Positions 1 to 9,018 of a DNA stretch of 64,000 nt are shown here, in pieces. A program made the translations under genes and the position numbers. Below the pieces are notes generated by a model. That model did no database searches, had not been told where the DNA came from, and saw nothing but the letters and a program-made list of their open reading frames with translations. Numbering within the stretch: the first letter of the stretch is position 1; each line of letters starts with the position of its first letter. Source of the stretch: Siphonobacter sp. BAB-5405 (GTDB taxonomy: Bacteria > Bacteroidota > Bacteroidia > Cytophagales > Spirosomataceae); contig NZ_NJAG01000042.1 of the NCBI RefSeq assembly GCF_002872335.1, positions 55,282 through 119,281 of the forward strand, written 5' to 3'.

Positions 1-945
1 AAAGGGTACCTGATGCGTAATATAGGTTTTGGGATCAACCAGCCCTTTCTTCATACTGTTAACCACGTGCTCAAAATCCTCACGGGTGGCATTACGGCTG
101 CTCATGAGCGTGGCTTCGCGTTTGTGAAATTCCGGATGGGAAAAATTGAGCTCCCCTTTTTGTAACCCAACCAGTACATAGCGGCCACCATGAGCCAGGT
201 AGGCAAACCCGGCATTAATGGCTTTCAGACTTCCCGTCGCATCCATGACCACCGTTGGCATATCTCCATTCGTGATGGCCTGCAACTGAGCCATGACATC
301 CTCCTGCAGGGCGTTGATCGTATGGGGCACCTGTAAACGCTCCTGGCAAAACCGTAAACGAGCTTCGTTGATATCCAGGGCAATCACGTGGGCTCCGGCG
401 ATACGGGCAAACTCCATCATGCCTAAACCAATGGGCCCGGCTCCCACAACCAGTACAAACTCGCCCGGCTGGATACCCGCCCGACGCACCCCGTGGGCTC
501 CAATGGCCAGCGGTTCTACCAGAGCCAGCTCCTCATAGCTTAAACCTTCCCCGTGAATAAGTGAATAGGAAGGTACCGATACGTACTCGGCCATGCCGCC
601 ATCAATGTGTACCCCTGCCACCTGAATCCGGGTACAGCAGTTGGGCTTGCCCGAACGGCAGGCGATGCAGGTACCGCAGTTGAAATAGGGAATGAAGGTT
701 ACCCGCTCACCCATTTCAAAACCCGGGGCACCGTCGGCTTCGACGAGTTCTCCGGCCAGTTCATGACCGAGAATCCGGGGATAATTGAAAAAGGGTTGCG
801 TACCTTCAAAGGCGTGTAAATCGGTTCCGCAGATACCGATTCGTTTAATTTTTATGATGGCCTGTCCGGCCGTCAAGCTGGGCCGAAGGGCGGACTGATA
901 ATCAAATTGGCCGGGGGTGGTACAAACGAGCGTTCGCATACGCAT
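1..945 (-). CDS. Zinc-dependent alcohol/polyol dehydrogenase (MDR family), 3' end cut by window edge
   Basis: The 315 visible codons form a medium-chain dehydrogenase that oxidises an alcohol or sugar alcohol with NAD(P). Near residue 58 is the catalytic-zinc GHE motif (ILGHELAGE). Near residues 90-103 is the structural-zinc cysteine cluster NCGTCIACRSGKPNCC. Near residue 169 is the Rossmann glycine motif GAGPIGLG. The closest subfamilies are sorbitol, threonine and galactonate dehydrogenases, and the substrate cannot be told apart here. The ATG at 945 is used; a second ATG two codons later (939) is equally possible. The C-terminus lies beyond base 1. It is the last gene of a minus-strand run and is separated from osmC by a terminator. 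Confidence 0.85.
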   Translation of the reverse strand, partial: MRMRTLVCTTPGQFDYQSALRPSLTAGQAIIKIKRIGICGTDLHAFEGTQPFFNYPRILGHELAGELVEADGAPGFEMGERVTFIPYFNCGTCIACRSGKPNCCTRIQVAGVHIDGGMAEYVSVPSYSLIHGEGLSYEELALVEPLAIGAHGVRRAGIQPGEFVLVVGAGPIGLGMMEFARIAGAHVIALDINEARLRFCQERLQVPHTINALQEDVMAQLQAITNGDMPTVVMDATGSLKAINAGFAYLAHGGRYVLVGLQKGELNFSHPEFHKREATLMSSRNATREDFEHVVNSMKKGLVDPKTYITHQVPF

Positions 946-1041
946 TGAAAAAGGGTTTTCAGGATAGAGGCAAATATAGACGTATCTCCCTGGGTCTTTT
1001 TCCATAAAATTGACTTCCTTTTCCTAATTCCGCCTAAAAAC

Positions 1042-1073
1042 CGAAAAGCGAAGCTCGGGAGCTTCGCTTTTCG
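1042..1073 (-). terminator. Intrinsic terminator after the OsmC gene
   Basis: There is a perfect 15-bp inverted repeat (1042-1056 with 1059-1073) around a 2-nt loop. On the minus strand it is followed by GGTTTTTAGG. It sits 27 bp past the OsmC stop codon and before the dehydrogenase start, so it should end the OsmC transcript. Confidence 0.75.
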
Positions 1074-1099
1074 ATCAGGAAATTTACAAAATGGGCCGA

Positions 1100-1513
1100 T
1101 CAGGCCAGTAAGGTAGCTTGCAGCGTGATGGTTAAGTTATAAGCCTTACTAACGGGACACTCGGCTTTGGCACCGGCGGCAATCTGTTGAAACTGCTCTT
1201 CCGTAATACCGGGAATTTTAGCTTCCAATACTAAATCCGAACGTGTGATGACGCCGTTATCCAACGTAATGGTGGCTACTGTTTCCAGGCTGTCGGGATT
1301 GAAACCGGCCGTAGTCAGGTCCAGGCTTAGTTTCATGGTAAAACAGCCCGCGTGAGCCGCGGCCATCAGTTCTTCAGGATTCGTACCGACGCCTTCGGCA
1401 AAGCGGCTGTTGAATGAATACTGGGTTTGATTAAGGGTAGTGCTTTGGGTCGTCAGATGACCTTTGCCTTCTTTGATGGTGCCGTTCCAAACGGCGGTTG
1501 CGTTGCGTTTCAT
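1100..1513 (-). CDS. OsmC family peroxiredoxin
   Basis: This 137-residue protein belongs to the OsmC/Ohr group, thiol peroxidases that reduce organic hydroperoxides in the cytoplasm. Both redox cysteines are visible, one in AAHAGCFTM near residue 57 and one in AECPVSKAY near residue 121. The spacing and length fit OsmC (about 140 residues). The ATG at 1513 is chosen because it gives the standard N-terminus MKRNATAVW; an upstream GTG at 1591 would add 26 non-conserved residues. The AraC-type regulator lies directly upstream on the same strand and may control it, but no operator was identified. Confidence 0.9.
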   Translation of the reverse strand: MKRNATAVWNGTIKEGKGHLTTQSTTLNQTQYSFNSRFAEGVGTNPEELMAAAHAGCFTMKLSLDLTTAGFNPDSLETVATITLDNGVITRSDLVLEAKIPGITEEQFQQIAAGAKAECPVSKAYNLTITLQATLLA

Positions 1514-1654
1514 GATACGTTGCGTTATAGAGTGATTTGATTCTTTCTGAATCATTGAACGCAACAAAGGTACCCGAGCGGGACAGGCCACTCAATGCAC
1601 GATTTTCGACACGTATAGCACATTTTTCCCTATCACCGTTTTTTCAACGTGACC

Positions 1655-2491
1655 TCAGATCGTCTGCTGGTATTTCAAACGAAAATTTTGGGGCGAAACG
1701 GTCGTCTGACTGGTAAAAAGACGAATGAAGTAGGAGGAATCATCGTAGCCGAGTTTGTAACCGATTTCCTTTACGCTCAATGCGGTATGCACCAGCAGGC
1801 GTTTGGCTTCCAAGATAATCCGGTTTTTGATAATATCGTTGGGGGTGGTGTTACTGTAGCGGGTAATGCGTTTGTTGAGAGCCTTGGGCGTCATATTCAG
1901 CAAGTCAGCGTATTCGGCTACGGTGTGGTGCTGGGTGTAATGCCACTCGACGAGCTGACTGAATTTTCGGGAAAATTCCACTTCCTGCCGGATTTCCTCG
2001 GTCGTTACCTGATGCTGTTGTTTCCAGATCCGCGTGGCTTTGATGATGATACTTTTCAGTAGAATCCGCAGCATTTCTTCCATCGTGGAATCCTGCTGTT
2101 CGAACTCAGCTTTCAGTTCCGTAAAGATGGTTTCCATGGCCTGAGCGTTTTCCGGACTGAGGTAAACCACGGGAATGTCGTACACATTATGGAAAAGAAT
2201 GCCGTCACAGGCTACTTCCTTGTCATGAATTTCGACGCAGTAAAAATCGCGGTTGTAGTAAAGAAGGGTTCCCTGACTGACCTCGTCAAAGTGCGTAAAC
2301 TGGCCCGGACTAATGAAAAACAAGGCGTCCTGCTCCAGCTGATATTCCTTGAAATCGACTACCGCACTACTCCCGGCTTTGAGGTACGCCACTTTTACGA
2401 AACTATCAAAGGCAGGCATGGCCTCGAAGGCCGGCTGACCAAAAGTTGTATAGCCGAACTTCTTAAAAGTAAACTGCTTAAACTGATTCAT
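1655..2491 (-). CDS. AraC family transcriptional regulator
   Basis: The 278-residue protein has an N-terminal cupin-like sensing half (about 1-150) and a C-terminal AraC double helix-turn-helix (about 172-275). The second helix-turn-helix carries the family signature LSVKEIGYKLGYDDSSYFIRLF. The length is typical of one-component AraC regulators. It is transcribed toward the OsmC gene, 141 bp away, with an intergenic gap that could hold an operator. The ligand and regulon are unknown. Confidence 0.9.
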   Translation of the reverse strand: MNQFKQFTFKKFGYTTFGQPAFEAMPAFDSFVKVAYLKAGSSAVVDFKEYQLEQDALFFISPGQFTHFDEVSQGTLLYYNRDFYCVEIHDKEVACDGILFHNVYDIPVVYLSPENAQAMETIFTELKAEFEQQDSTMEEMLRILLKSIIIKATRIWKQQHQVTTEEIRQEVEFSRKFSQLVEWHYTQHHTVAEYADLLNMTPKALNKRITRYSNTTPNDIIKNRIILEAKRLLVHTALSVKEIGYKLGYDDSSYFIRLFTSQTTVSPQNFRLKYQQTI

Positions 2492-2611
2492 TGCCGGTTG
2501 CTGTATGGAGCAAAGGTAGGCAACGCGTGTAGGATTGAAACCTTAGGGCTTTATTGAAAAAATCTATGGGTGTTAAAAATCTACCGTGGGTTATACGGAC
2601 GGCTGTGTAGA

Positions 2612-2655
2612 GGGAACCCCTCCGGAATTGAAAAGTCAATCCTGGAGGGGTTCCC
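2612..2655 (-). terminator. Strong hairpin after the glycerophosphodiesterase gene
   Basis: A perfect 12-bp GC-rich stem (GGGAACCCCTCC at 2612-2623 pairs with 2644-2655) is extended by a bulged inner stem and an AAAG loop. It lies 27 bp beyond the glycerophosphodiesterase stop codon and upstream of the AraC gene, on the same strand. It lacks a long T tract, so its strength is inferred from the stem. Confidence 0.6.
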
Positions 2656-2682
2656 TTTGAAAAAGTCGTAAGCTACGCTTAT

Positions 2683-3702
2683 CTATTGCTGCTTTTTGAG
2701 CGACAACAGCTGCTCAGGTTCATCCGTGGTAATGAAGTCGGCTTTTTTATCCATCAGCCATTTCATGAGTTCAGGATCGTTTACCGTCCAAACGTTCACC
2801 GTCAAATGCTTCTGCTTCGCTTCGTCAAAGTAATTTTCTTTACTCTGCATGATTTTAAAGTGGTAATCCAGTCCCGTGAGTTTGTCGGCGGCTACCTGCT
2901 CGGGCGTTTGATTGCCCATCAGGTAGGCTACTTTGGCATAAGGGTCCAGGGCGACTACTTTCTTGCAAACGTCGTAGTCAAAAGCAATGTACTCCACCCA
3001 GGCCTGAGCTTTCAGATCGCGTACCATCTTCACCACTTTCTCCGTCAAAGCCAGCGAACGTTCTTTACCTACAATCGAGGTCTTGATTTCCAGAATCAGC
3101 TTGGTGCCCTTCTGCTTCATCCCTTCGCTGAGGTACTGCTCCAGTGTCGGTACTTTCTCACCATTTTTCAGTTGAATAGCCGAGAGCTGGGTAGCATGGG
3201 CTTTTTCGATCTCCACACCCTGAATCTGCGGATCGTGGTTGATGAACAATACAGAATCGGCGGACATGTGTACGTCGAATTCGCTACCGTAGCAACCGAG
3301 CTTGATTGCTCCCTGTAGCGAAGCGATGGAGTTCTGAGCCGCTTCCGTGTGTTTCCAGGCTCCCCGGTGAGCAATTACGCCATTGGGATGAAACTCATCC
3401 TTAATAATCTGGAAACTTTGGCTGACCTTTCCGCTGGGTTTCTGAGCTTCGATTTTCACTTCGTAGCTCGTCCGCGAGTCCGGCTTTTTCTTGAAATACA
3501 GTTCCTGGTTTTCGTTTACTCCAAAGTACTTCGCCTGAGGTCCGCTCAGTTTGATTTTCGAGAGGGACGTATTCAGAGCTGAAATTTTTCCTACCGTCGG
3601 GTTGCCTTCCTTATAAGTATAGTGAGTCAACAGCAAATCCTGAGCCATTCCCGATAGCGACAGCACGCTTAAAATTCCTGCCAGTACAATTCGTTTGTTC
3701 AT
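2683..3702 (-). CDS. Secreted glycerophosphodiester phosphodiesterase
   Basis: The 339-residue product starts with a signal peptide (MNKRIVLAGILSVLSLSGMAQ), so it should be periplasmic or lipid-facing. Residues about 110-335 are a GDPD TIM barrel that hydrolyses glycerophosphodiesters to glycerol-3-phosphate and an alcohol. The catalytic HRGA near residue 115, the metal-binding E-x-D pair in GSEFDVHMS and the second histidine in FINHDPQ are all present. Residues 22-105 form a cadherin-like or Ig-like N-terminal segment common in Bacteroidota versions. The ATG at 3702 is chosen for the signal peptide; longer starts add a non-signal tail. The gene upstream is 126 bp away on the same strand. Confidence 0.9.
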   Translation of the reverse strand: MNKRIVLAGILSVLSLSGMAQDLLLTHYTYKEGNPTVGKISALNTSLSKIKLSGPQAKYFGVNENQELYFKKKPDSRTSYEVKIEAQKPSGKVSQSFQIIKDEFHPNGVIAHRGAWKHTEAAQNSIASLQGAIKLGCYGSEFDVHMSADSVLFINHDPQIQGVEIEKAHATQLSAIQLKNGEKVPTLEQYLSEGMKQKGTKLILEIKTSIVGKERSLALTEKVVKMVRDLKAQAWVEYIAFDYDVCKKVVALDPYAKVAYLMGNQTPEQVAADKLTGLDYHFKIMQSKENYFDEAKQKHLTVNVWTVNDPELMKWLMDKKADFITTDEPEQLLSLKKQQ

Positions 3703-3828
3703 GGTTGTAAAACAAGGATAAATAAGAAAGCATGGACACGAAAAGAGCCAAACCCCGAGGGCTGCCCGCTTCAAATCCATGCTTCATATTGGTAAAACGT
3801 CGCAAAGTAGCGGTATACGTCTGACTTT

Positions 3829-4794
3829 TCAAAGCGTAATGCGTTTGCCTTGCTGTTTGCGACTCTGGTCGGCCGCGTGCATAAAAGCAAAGATTTCAAG
3901 GGTTTGCTCAGCAGAAACGGGCGGCTGGCGAGTCTCGAAAAATTTCAGAATCTGATCAACTAAGGGCTGATACGTTGCAAAGGGTCCCAGCGGAGCGATG
4001 CCCTTTTCCCCGAAAGCCGTACCGGCAATGGAAGTGGCTCCCGCCCGGATGCCGCGTACGGTACCAATGCGACCGTCCTTCCAGACGCCCGTCACCAGAT
4101 CGGCCTCTTTTTCATACGTCCGGCTAACGGATACACAACCCGGCCCCATGACGGTAAACAGCATTTCGACGCCGTGAATGGCGTACCAGGCCAGATCCAG
4201 GTGATTTTTATCGATCTCGGCGGGTGTATATACATCGGCTCCCAATACCTTTCCAATTGATCCGTCTACCACTTTCTGTACGTTTGCGTCGTACCGCAGG
4301 GCTGAGGAAGAAAAGACGGGGGTCTGGTACTGCCGGGCGGCTTTAAAAATGGCCTGGGCATCGGCCAGACTGGCCGCGATGGGTTTATCAATGAATACGG
4401 GTTTCTGGGCTTTAAGTACGGGTAAGGCTTGCTCTAGGTGTGGGCGACCGTCGTTAGTTTCCAACAATACGTAATCGACTTTTTTCAGCAAGGCCTCAAT
4501 CGAATCTACGATTTCAACTCCCATCTTCTGTACCGCGTCGATGACGTCTGGCTTCATTTTCAGGGCCGAAGGGATGTCTTTACTGCCCTGTGGATACGCC
4601 GCAACCACCTGAAATCCACCCGAATTACCGGCATTAATGAGTTTAGTAAACACCTGACTATGGGAAGTATCCAGTCCGATGATACCAATCCGACGCGTTT
4701 CGGGCGGCGTTGCCCAGCTGGCAGGAGCCAGACTCAATCCCAAGCCCGTGACCGCAGTAGTTTGCAAAAATTTGCGACGTGAAAGTTCTTTCAT
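3829..4794 (-). CDS. Gfo/Idh/MocA family oxidoreductase with Tat signal
   Basis: This 321-residue NAD(P)-dependent sugar-type oxidoreductase opens with a twin-arginine signal (SRRKFLQ at residues 5-11, then a hydrophobic stretch ending PASWA). It would therefore fold with its cofactor before export. The Rossmann segment follows at about 34-150 (RRIGIIGLDTSHSQ). The dinucleotide-binding E-x-x-DKPIA lysine motif is seen as QKPVFIDKPIAASLADA near residue 135. The substrate is unknown; family members act on inositols, glucose or glycosides. A 438-bp gap separates it from the PQQ-dehydrogenase gene upstream. Confidence 0.88.
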   Translation of the reverse strand: MKELSRRKFLQTTAVTGLGLSLAPASWATPPETRRIGIIGLDTSHSQVFTKLINAGNSGGFQVVAAYPQGSKDIPSALKMKPDVIDAVQKMGVEIVDSIEALLKKVDYVLLETNDGRPHLEQALPVLKAQKPVFIDKPIAASLADAQAIFKAARQYQTPVFSSSALRYDANVQKVVDGSIGKVLGADVYTPAEIDKNHLDLAWYAIHGVEMLFTVMGPGCVSVSRTYEKEADLVTGVWKDGRIGTVRGIRAGATSIAGTAFGEKGIAPLGPFATYQPLVDQILKFFETRQPPVSAEQTLEIFAFMHAADQSRKQQGKRITL

Positions 4795-5232
4795 AGAAAT
4801 AGGATCTTTTCTTAGGCTACTTTAAACAGAATGCGTTTAAGTCCGGTTGGTAAGGCTAACTAGTAGCTTGTAAGCCTCTCATGGACTACTTATAAACTTT
4901 TAAAGGCTTCCTCTTATAGAGCTTCGTTGTTCACCTATACCTAGTTTGGCACTTCAGATAGGGCTGTTCGGTAGCCCATGAGCCTTCCAGGCTGGACCTC
5001 TCCGTAACTGCCTAGCTTAGCTCAAGCCTACCGCATTGTTCCCACCATGGAATGGCCACCATGGGATGGCCACCATGGGATGGCCCCCATGGAATGGGCG
5101 GGAGAGGTTTTCCTCTTCCAGCAGTAGTTGATAGTTATTTGTTAATAGTTCTTAGCCTACAACCTGAAGCTTGCGGGGCGAAAGACCTGACGATTAAACT
5201 GACCAAATACCCACTGATAAAACCCAACCAAT
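4795..5232. other. 438-bp gene-free spacer with a 14-bp tandem repeat
   Basis: No convincing coding sequence is present on either strand. The spacer separates the sugar dehydrogenase gene from the Gfo/Idh/MocA gene, both on the minus strand, so it should hold the promoter of the latter. Its only structured content is the tandem repeat at 5046-5101. Confidence 0.7.
5046..5101. repeat. Four tandem copies of a 14-bp unit
   Basis: Four head-to-tail 14-mers with consensus CATGGRATGGCCAC lie at 5046-5059, 5060-5073, 5074-5087 and 5088-5101. Differences are confined to a few positions, and the last copy ends GGCGG. The repeat is not in a recognised gene. It could be a slippage-prone minisatellite or a cluster of protein-binding sites upstream of the Gfo/Idh/MocA gene. 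Confidence 0.85.
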
Positions 5233-7893
5233 CTATTCCTTCTCCACCACCATCCAATCCACATTAAACAAATTGACCCAGCCTGCTTTGGGATTTCGGA
5301 AGACGATGTACCAATCGTGCAGCCCCGGTTTGGCCTGAATCGGAGCCGTGAATTCCTGCCAGCTGCTTTGCTTCCCGGCGGGAATTTCCACCGTACCTAC
5401 GACCGGACCTGTTCGGCTATCGAGTCGAATTTCAATGCTTCCACCGGGGCCATCGGGCTGTACGCGGAAGCGAATGCGTTTGACGTGCTGGAGGTCGAGC
5501 TGGTTAAAGCGGACGTACTTGCCTTCCGAAATGCTGCGAATATAGGAGACGAAGTTCGTTTGTAAGGTGGCGGGCGTCACGCCTACGTTGCCTTCGTGGT
5601 AATCTTCAAGCTGAATGAGTGGATCGCGTAAGACGAGCTGTGCACTGGCTTCCAGCGGTTCAATACCCCGGGCTCCACGGTCCGTGTACGAAGCTCGTAA
5701 TACATACGCCCCTTCTTTTCCTTTGCCCGGATGTTGGTTCAAAGGCAGATTTCCCTTCAACGGTAAGCGAGGTTTTTGCTCCGCCAGCGAGAGGATATAA
5801 CCCACTAGTTCGTCCGCTTCCGGCGTACTGAGGTTAGGATGCGGCGGCATGGGATACGTCCCCCAGTTGCCGCTGCCGCCCTTGATGATCTTTTGGGACA
5901 ACGTTTCTTTCACATGGGTTTTACCGTGGTACCGTTTCGAAATTTCGTTCAGACTGGGACCAATGGATTTGGTGTCGAGGGCGTGGCAGGCTTTACAATC
6001 CAGTGAGTTGTACAGCTTTTGCGTAGCCGCGAACTGTGGTGATTCGCCCGCCGACAGTACACTCGCCAGATCCTTGCCGAAAGTCAGGTAATGAAAGGCT
6101 ACGCTCACGCGGGAAGGGTCGATTTTCTGATCCTCCACATCCCGTACCTTCACTTCATAGTCGAGCGTTGTCTTATCCCAATAAAACGTACGATTGGATT
6201 TCGTATCAATACGCACCTCGGGCGGCGTGTTACCTACTTTGATGGCTACCGTCGAGAAGCCCTGGGCTCCGTGCGGATCGGTCGCCGTAAGCGTCACCTG
6301 ATACAGTCCTGGTTTAGTGAACGTATGAGTCAGCTCGCGTCCTTTTTTCAGGGCGGTTCCTATTTTCCAGCGAAAGCTCAGCGTATCGGCGGGATCGTAA
6401 TCTTTCGACGCAGCTGCCGACAGATGAACCGTAAGCGGTAATCCTCCGTAGCGTTTATCCACCTGAATGGCGGCCATGGGTTTACGGTTACCTTCCGCGT
6501 ATTCCACCCGAATCAACCCGGCGTCCGTGTTTTTGGCGAACCAGTTGGTACCATAAGCGAGTAAATAAATGGCTCCGTCCGAGGCCATCTGCATATCCAT
6601 CGGGGCTACGACATTGAGTTGCGGCAGGAAAGGCTCCATCTTCACGTAGTTCCCCTGCTCATCTAGGGTCACGGCCATAATCCAGTGCCGAATCCATTCG
6701 TAAATGAACAGTTTACCGTTGTAGTACGCGGGTAGTTTGTAGGGAGCGTTTGGGTACAAATCGCTGTAGTACACCGGACCCGCCATAGCACTGGCTCCGC
6801 CTTTTCCCACCATCGGCCAGCGTTTGGATGGACCTTTGCCGTACCAGATCATCGCCGGTTGAGCGGGTGGTAATTCTTTCACGCCCGTATTGTTGGGGGA
6901 ACGATTCACCGGATGAGCCGGGTCCTGCTTGGGCCCCTCCTTTTTGGTAGCGAAGTCGTACTTGGGGAAAGCTTCGTTGTTTCCCAGAAAATACGGATAA
7001 CCGAAAAAACCGGGTTTCCGGGCCTGATTGATTTCATCGTAACTCATCGTCCCTTCTTCGGCGGGTACTTGGGTATCCGGACCGACATCGCCCCAGTAGA
7101 CAAAGCTATTTTTCGGATCGACCGAAACCCGGAAGGGATTTCGGCAACCCATCACGTAAATTTCGGGCCGTCCTTTCGAGCCGTCTTTGGGAAAGAGGTT
7201 GCCCTCGGGAATGGTGTAGGTACCGTCGGCTTCGGGTTTGATCCGCAGAATCTTGCCCCGTAAATCATTGCTATTCGCCGAAGTTCCCTGACCATCGGCT
7301 AGCTGCCGACCGGGTCGTTCATCGGTAGGATTGTGTCCTTCGATTTCTTCCGCATTCGTATTATCACCGATGGAGAGGTACAGCAAACCATCCGAACCAA
7401 AGGTTAAATACCCCGCCGAATGGCAGCAGTAGGTCCGTTGGGTAGGTACTTCGAGCAATACTTTTTTACTGGTTTCTATCAGTTTTTCGCCCTGCAGTTC
7501 ATACCGAACCAGTTGACTTACGTTCCGTTCGCCGCCCAGTCCGTAGTAAAAATAAACCCAGTGATTGGTACTGAATTTCGGGTCGGCGGCTACCCCGAGC
7601 AGCCCATCTTCAATGCCACTGAATACGTTGAAATGAGCAATTGTCTTGAGCTGCCGTTCCTGAGCATCGTACAGTCGCACGGCTCCTTTCCGTTCTACCA
7701 CCAGTACGTCCAGATTGGGTAAAATGGCCATCTGCATGGGTTCATCGAAACCTTCGGCCAGGGTCATGTGGGTGAAACGACTACTATCCGGCGGCGTGGG
7801 TTGATACGCCGCCACGGAATGCGGCTGTTGACGCGGAACCATCGCCAACGCTCCGAGTACTGCTACCACTAAACTAAGCTTAAAATACGTCAT
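5233..7893 (-). CDS. PQQ-dependent sugar dehydrogenase fused to PKD, cytochrome c and carbohydrate-binding domains
   Basis: The 886-residue secreted protein (signal peptide at 1-18) has four modules. Residues about 30-460 are a glucose/sorbosone-dehydrogenase beta-propeller that uses PQQ. A PKD domain covers about 475-560. A cytochrome c domain at about 630-710 shows the haem motif CKACH and a later Met-Pro-Pro axial-ligand region. A CBM6-like sandwich ends the protein from about 750. Electrons from sugar oxidation could pass straight to the fused haem. The ATG at 7893 is chosen because it begins the signal peptide; an upstream TTG overlaps the previous stop. It is the last gene of the SusCD run. 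The fusion architecture is common in Bacteroidota. Confidence 0.9.
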   Translation of the reverse strand: MTYFKLSLVVAVLGALAMVPRQQPHSVAAYQPTPPDSSRFTHMTLAEGFDEPMQMAILPNLDVLVVERKGAVRLYDAQERQLKTIAHFNVFSGIEDGLLGVAADPKFSTNHWVYFYYGLGGERNVSQLVRYELQGEKLIETSKKVLLEVPTQRTYCCHSAGYLTFGSDGLLYLSIGDNTNAEEIEGHNPTDERPGRQLADGQGTSANSNDLRGKILRIKPEADGTYTIPEGNLFPKDGSKGRPEIYVMGCRNPFRVSVDPKNSFVYWGDVGPDTQVPAEEGTMSYDEINQARKPGFFGYPYFLGNNEAFPKYDFATKKEGPKQDPAHPVNRSPNNTGVKELPPAQPAMIWYGKGPSKRWPMVGKGGASAMAGPVYYSDLYPNAPYKLPAYYNGKLFIYEWIRHWIMAVTLDEQGNYVKMEPFLPQLNVVAPMDMQMASDGAIYLLAYGTNWFAKNTDAGLIRVEYAEGNRKPMAAIQVDKRYGGLPLTVHLSAAASKDYDPADTLSFRWKIGTALKKGRELTHTFTKPGLYQVTLTATDPHGAQGFSTVAIKVGNTPPEVRIDTKSNRTFYWDKTTLDYEVKVRDVEDQKIDPSRVSVAFHYLTFGKDLASVLSAGESPQFAATQKLYNSLDCKACHALDTKSIGPSLNEISKRYHGKTHVKETLSQKIIKGGSGNWGTYPMPPHPNLSTPEADELVGYILSLAEQKPRLPLKGNLPLNQHPGKGKEGAYVLRASYTDRGARGIEPLEASAQLVLRDPLIQLEDYHEGNVGVTPATLQTNFVSYIRSISEGKYVRFNQLDLQHVKRIRFRVQPDGPGGSIEIRLDSRTGPVVGTVEIPAGKQSSWQEFTAPIQAKPGLHDWYIVFRNPKAGWVNLFNVDWMVVEKE

Positions 7894-7913
7894 TCGTCCT
7901 TCTATTGGTGTGA

Positions 7914-8969
7914 TCAAAACGCAATGCGAAACGAATCAAAGGATTCCGTTCGCCAGGCCAGGTGCCGGGTCAGGGGTGAGGCCGCCAGCAGGGGCGAAAA
8001 CGTACGCACCTGAATGGTTTTTCCATCCGGCAGAAACTCCAGAATCCGGAGCCAGCCATCGCCGCCGTTGCCGTGCCAGCCACCGCCTTCCCGCTGGGCA
8101 TTAAAAAGCATCTGTGCTACTTTTTTACCGGCAGCATTCGGGTCTTCGCGGTATCCGACATGGCCTTCGTGACCTTCGGAATCGGCGACGTGCCCACAGA
8201 TTAAAAATTGAAGGTTTCGGGATGGAGCCAGCAGTTTCTCCCAAAGTTGCTGACCGTACGTCGGGCGGCTCAGCGGATACGGTTCGGTATCAATTCGCTC
8301 GTTCTTTTTTAGCATCGAACGCAGGAAGCTATGCGTCAGTACCACGCCCCGATGGTTGGCAAAGCGGACCTGACTCGCCAGCTTTTTCGCCCAGGCTACG
8401 ATTTCGGTACGGGGCAGAAATTCAAGCGAAAAAATCAAAAGCTTGGGGCCTACCGGGGGTGTAAATTCATAACAGGCATTTTCCAGCGTAGGTACGCCAC
8501 TTTCGTTGGGTGCCATTTCAAGCAGTAAGGCGGCCGTTTGGACGTTTCGCTCGGCGGGAAAGTAGGAATTGAACTGACTATACCGGTTTTCCGAGTTTTT
8601 CATGCCGTAATCATGATTGCCCGTGGCCAGGATATAGGGCAAGGTACGGTCCAGCTTTTCGAAGCTTCGCGACACGGCCTGCCATTGCTGAGTACTAGTC
8701 TGGTTGCCATGCGTACCGTCCGGATGAGCGTTCAGATTCTGATCCACTAAATCGCCCGTGCATAGTACCAATCGCGTATTCAGCCGAGCGGCATTTTCTT
8801 TGATCCAGCTCGTCATGAGATCCAGGATGGGCTGATTCTGCGAAAATTTAACGTAGTTCTGAGGATCCGGCAGCAGAATCATACTCCAGGAATTAGGATC
8901 ACTCAAGACCGGAACCTGAGCCCCGACTGTCCACGGTAGCAGGAGCAGCAGTACGAGTCGTTTCAGCAA
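7914..8969 (-). CDS. Secreted calcineurin-like metallophosphatase
   Basis: The 351-residue product carries metallophosphoesterase motifs in order: LPDPQNY, CTGDLVDQN (GD), ATGNHDYG (GNHD), LTHSFL and CGHVADSEGH. It should use two metal ions to cleave phosphomonoesters or diesters. The TTG at 8969 is chosen because it creates a clean signal peptide (LKRLVLLLLLPWTVGAQ) and avoids overlap with the upstream gene; a longer frame reaching 9092 would overlap it by 74 bp. It lies between the ADP-ribosylglycohydrolase and the sugar dehydrogenase genes in one strand run, and the substrate is unproven. Confidence 0.85.
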   Translation of the reverse strand: MLKRLVLLLLLPWTVGAQVPVLSDPNSWSMILLPDPQNYVKFSQNQPILDLMTSWIKENAARLNTRLVLCTGDLVDQNLNAHPDGTHGNQTSTQQWQAVSRSFEKLDRTLPYILATGNHDYGMKNSENRYSQFNSYFPAERNVQTAALLLEMAPNESGVPTLENACYEFTPPVGPKLLIFSLEFLPRTEIVAWAKKLASQVRFANHRGVVLTHSFLRSMLKKNERIDTEPYPLSRPTYGQQLWEKLLAPSRNLQFLICGHVADSEGHEGHVGYREDPNAAGKKVAQMLFNAQREGGGWHGNGGDGWLRILEFLPDGKTIQVRTFSPLLAASPLTRHLAWRTESFDSFRIAF

Positions 8970-9018
8970 GATAATACTAGGTTTAGAGGTTAATACAAGA
9001 GTTGTACTAGAGCAGATA

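Noticed and set aside
5046..5101. CRISPR-like repeat
   Set aside because: The units are directly tandem with no spacers.
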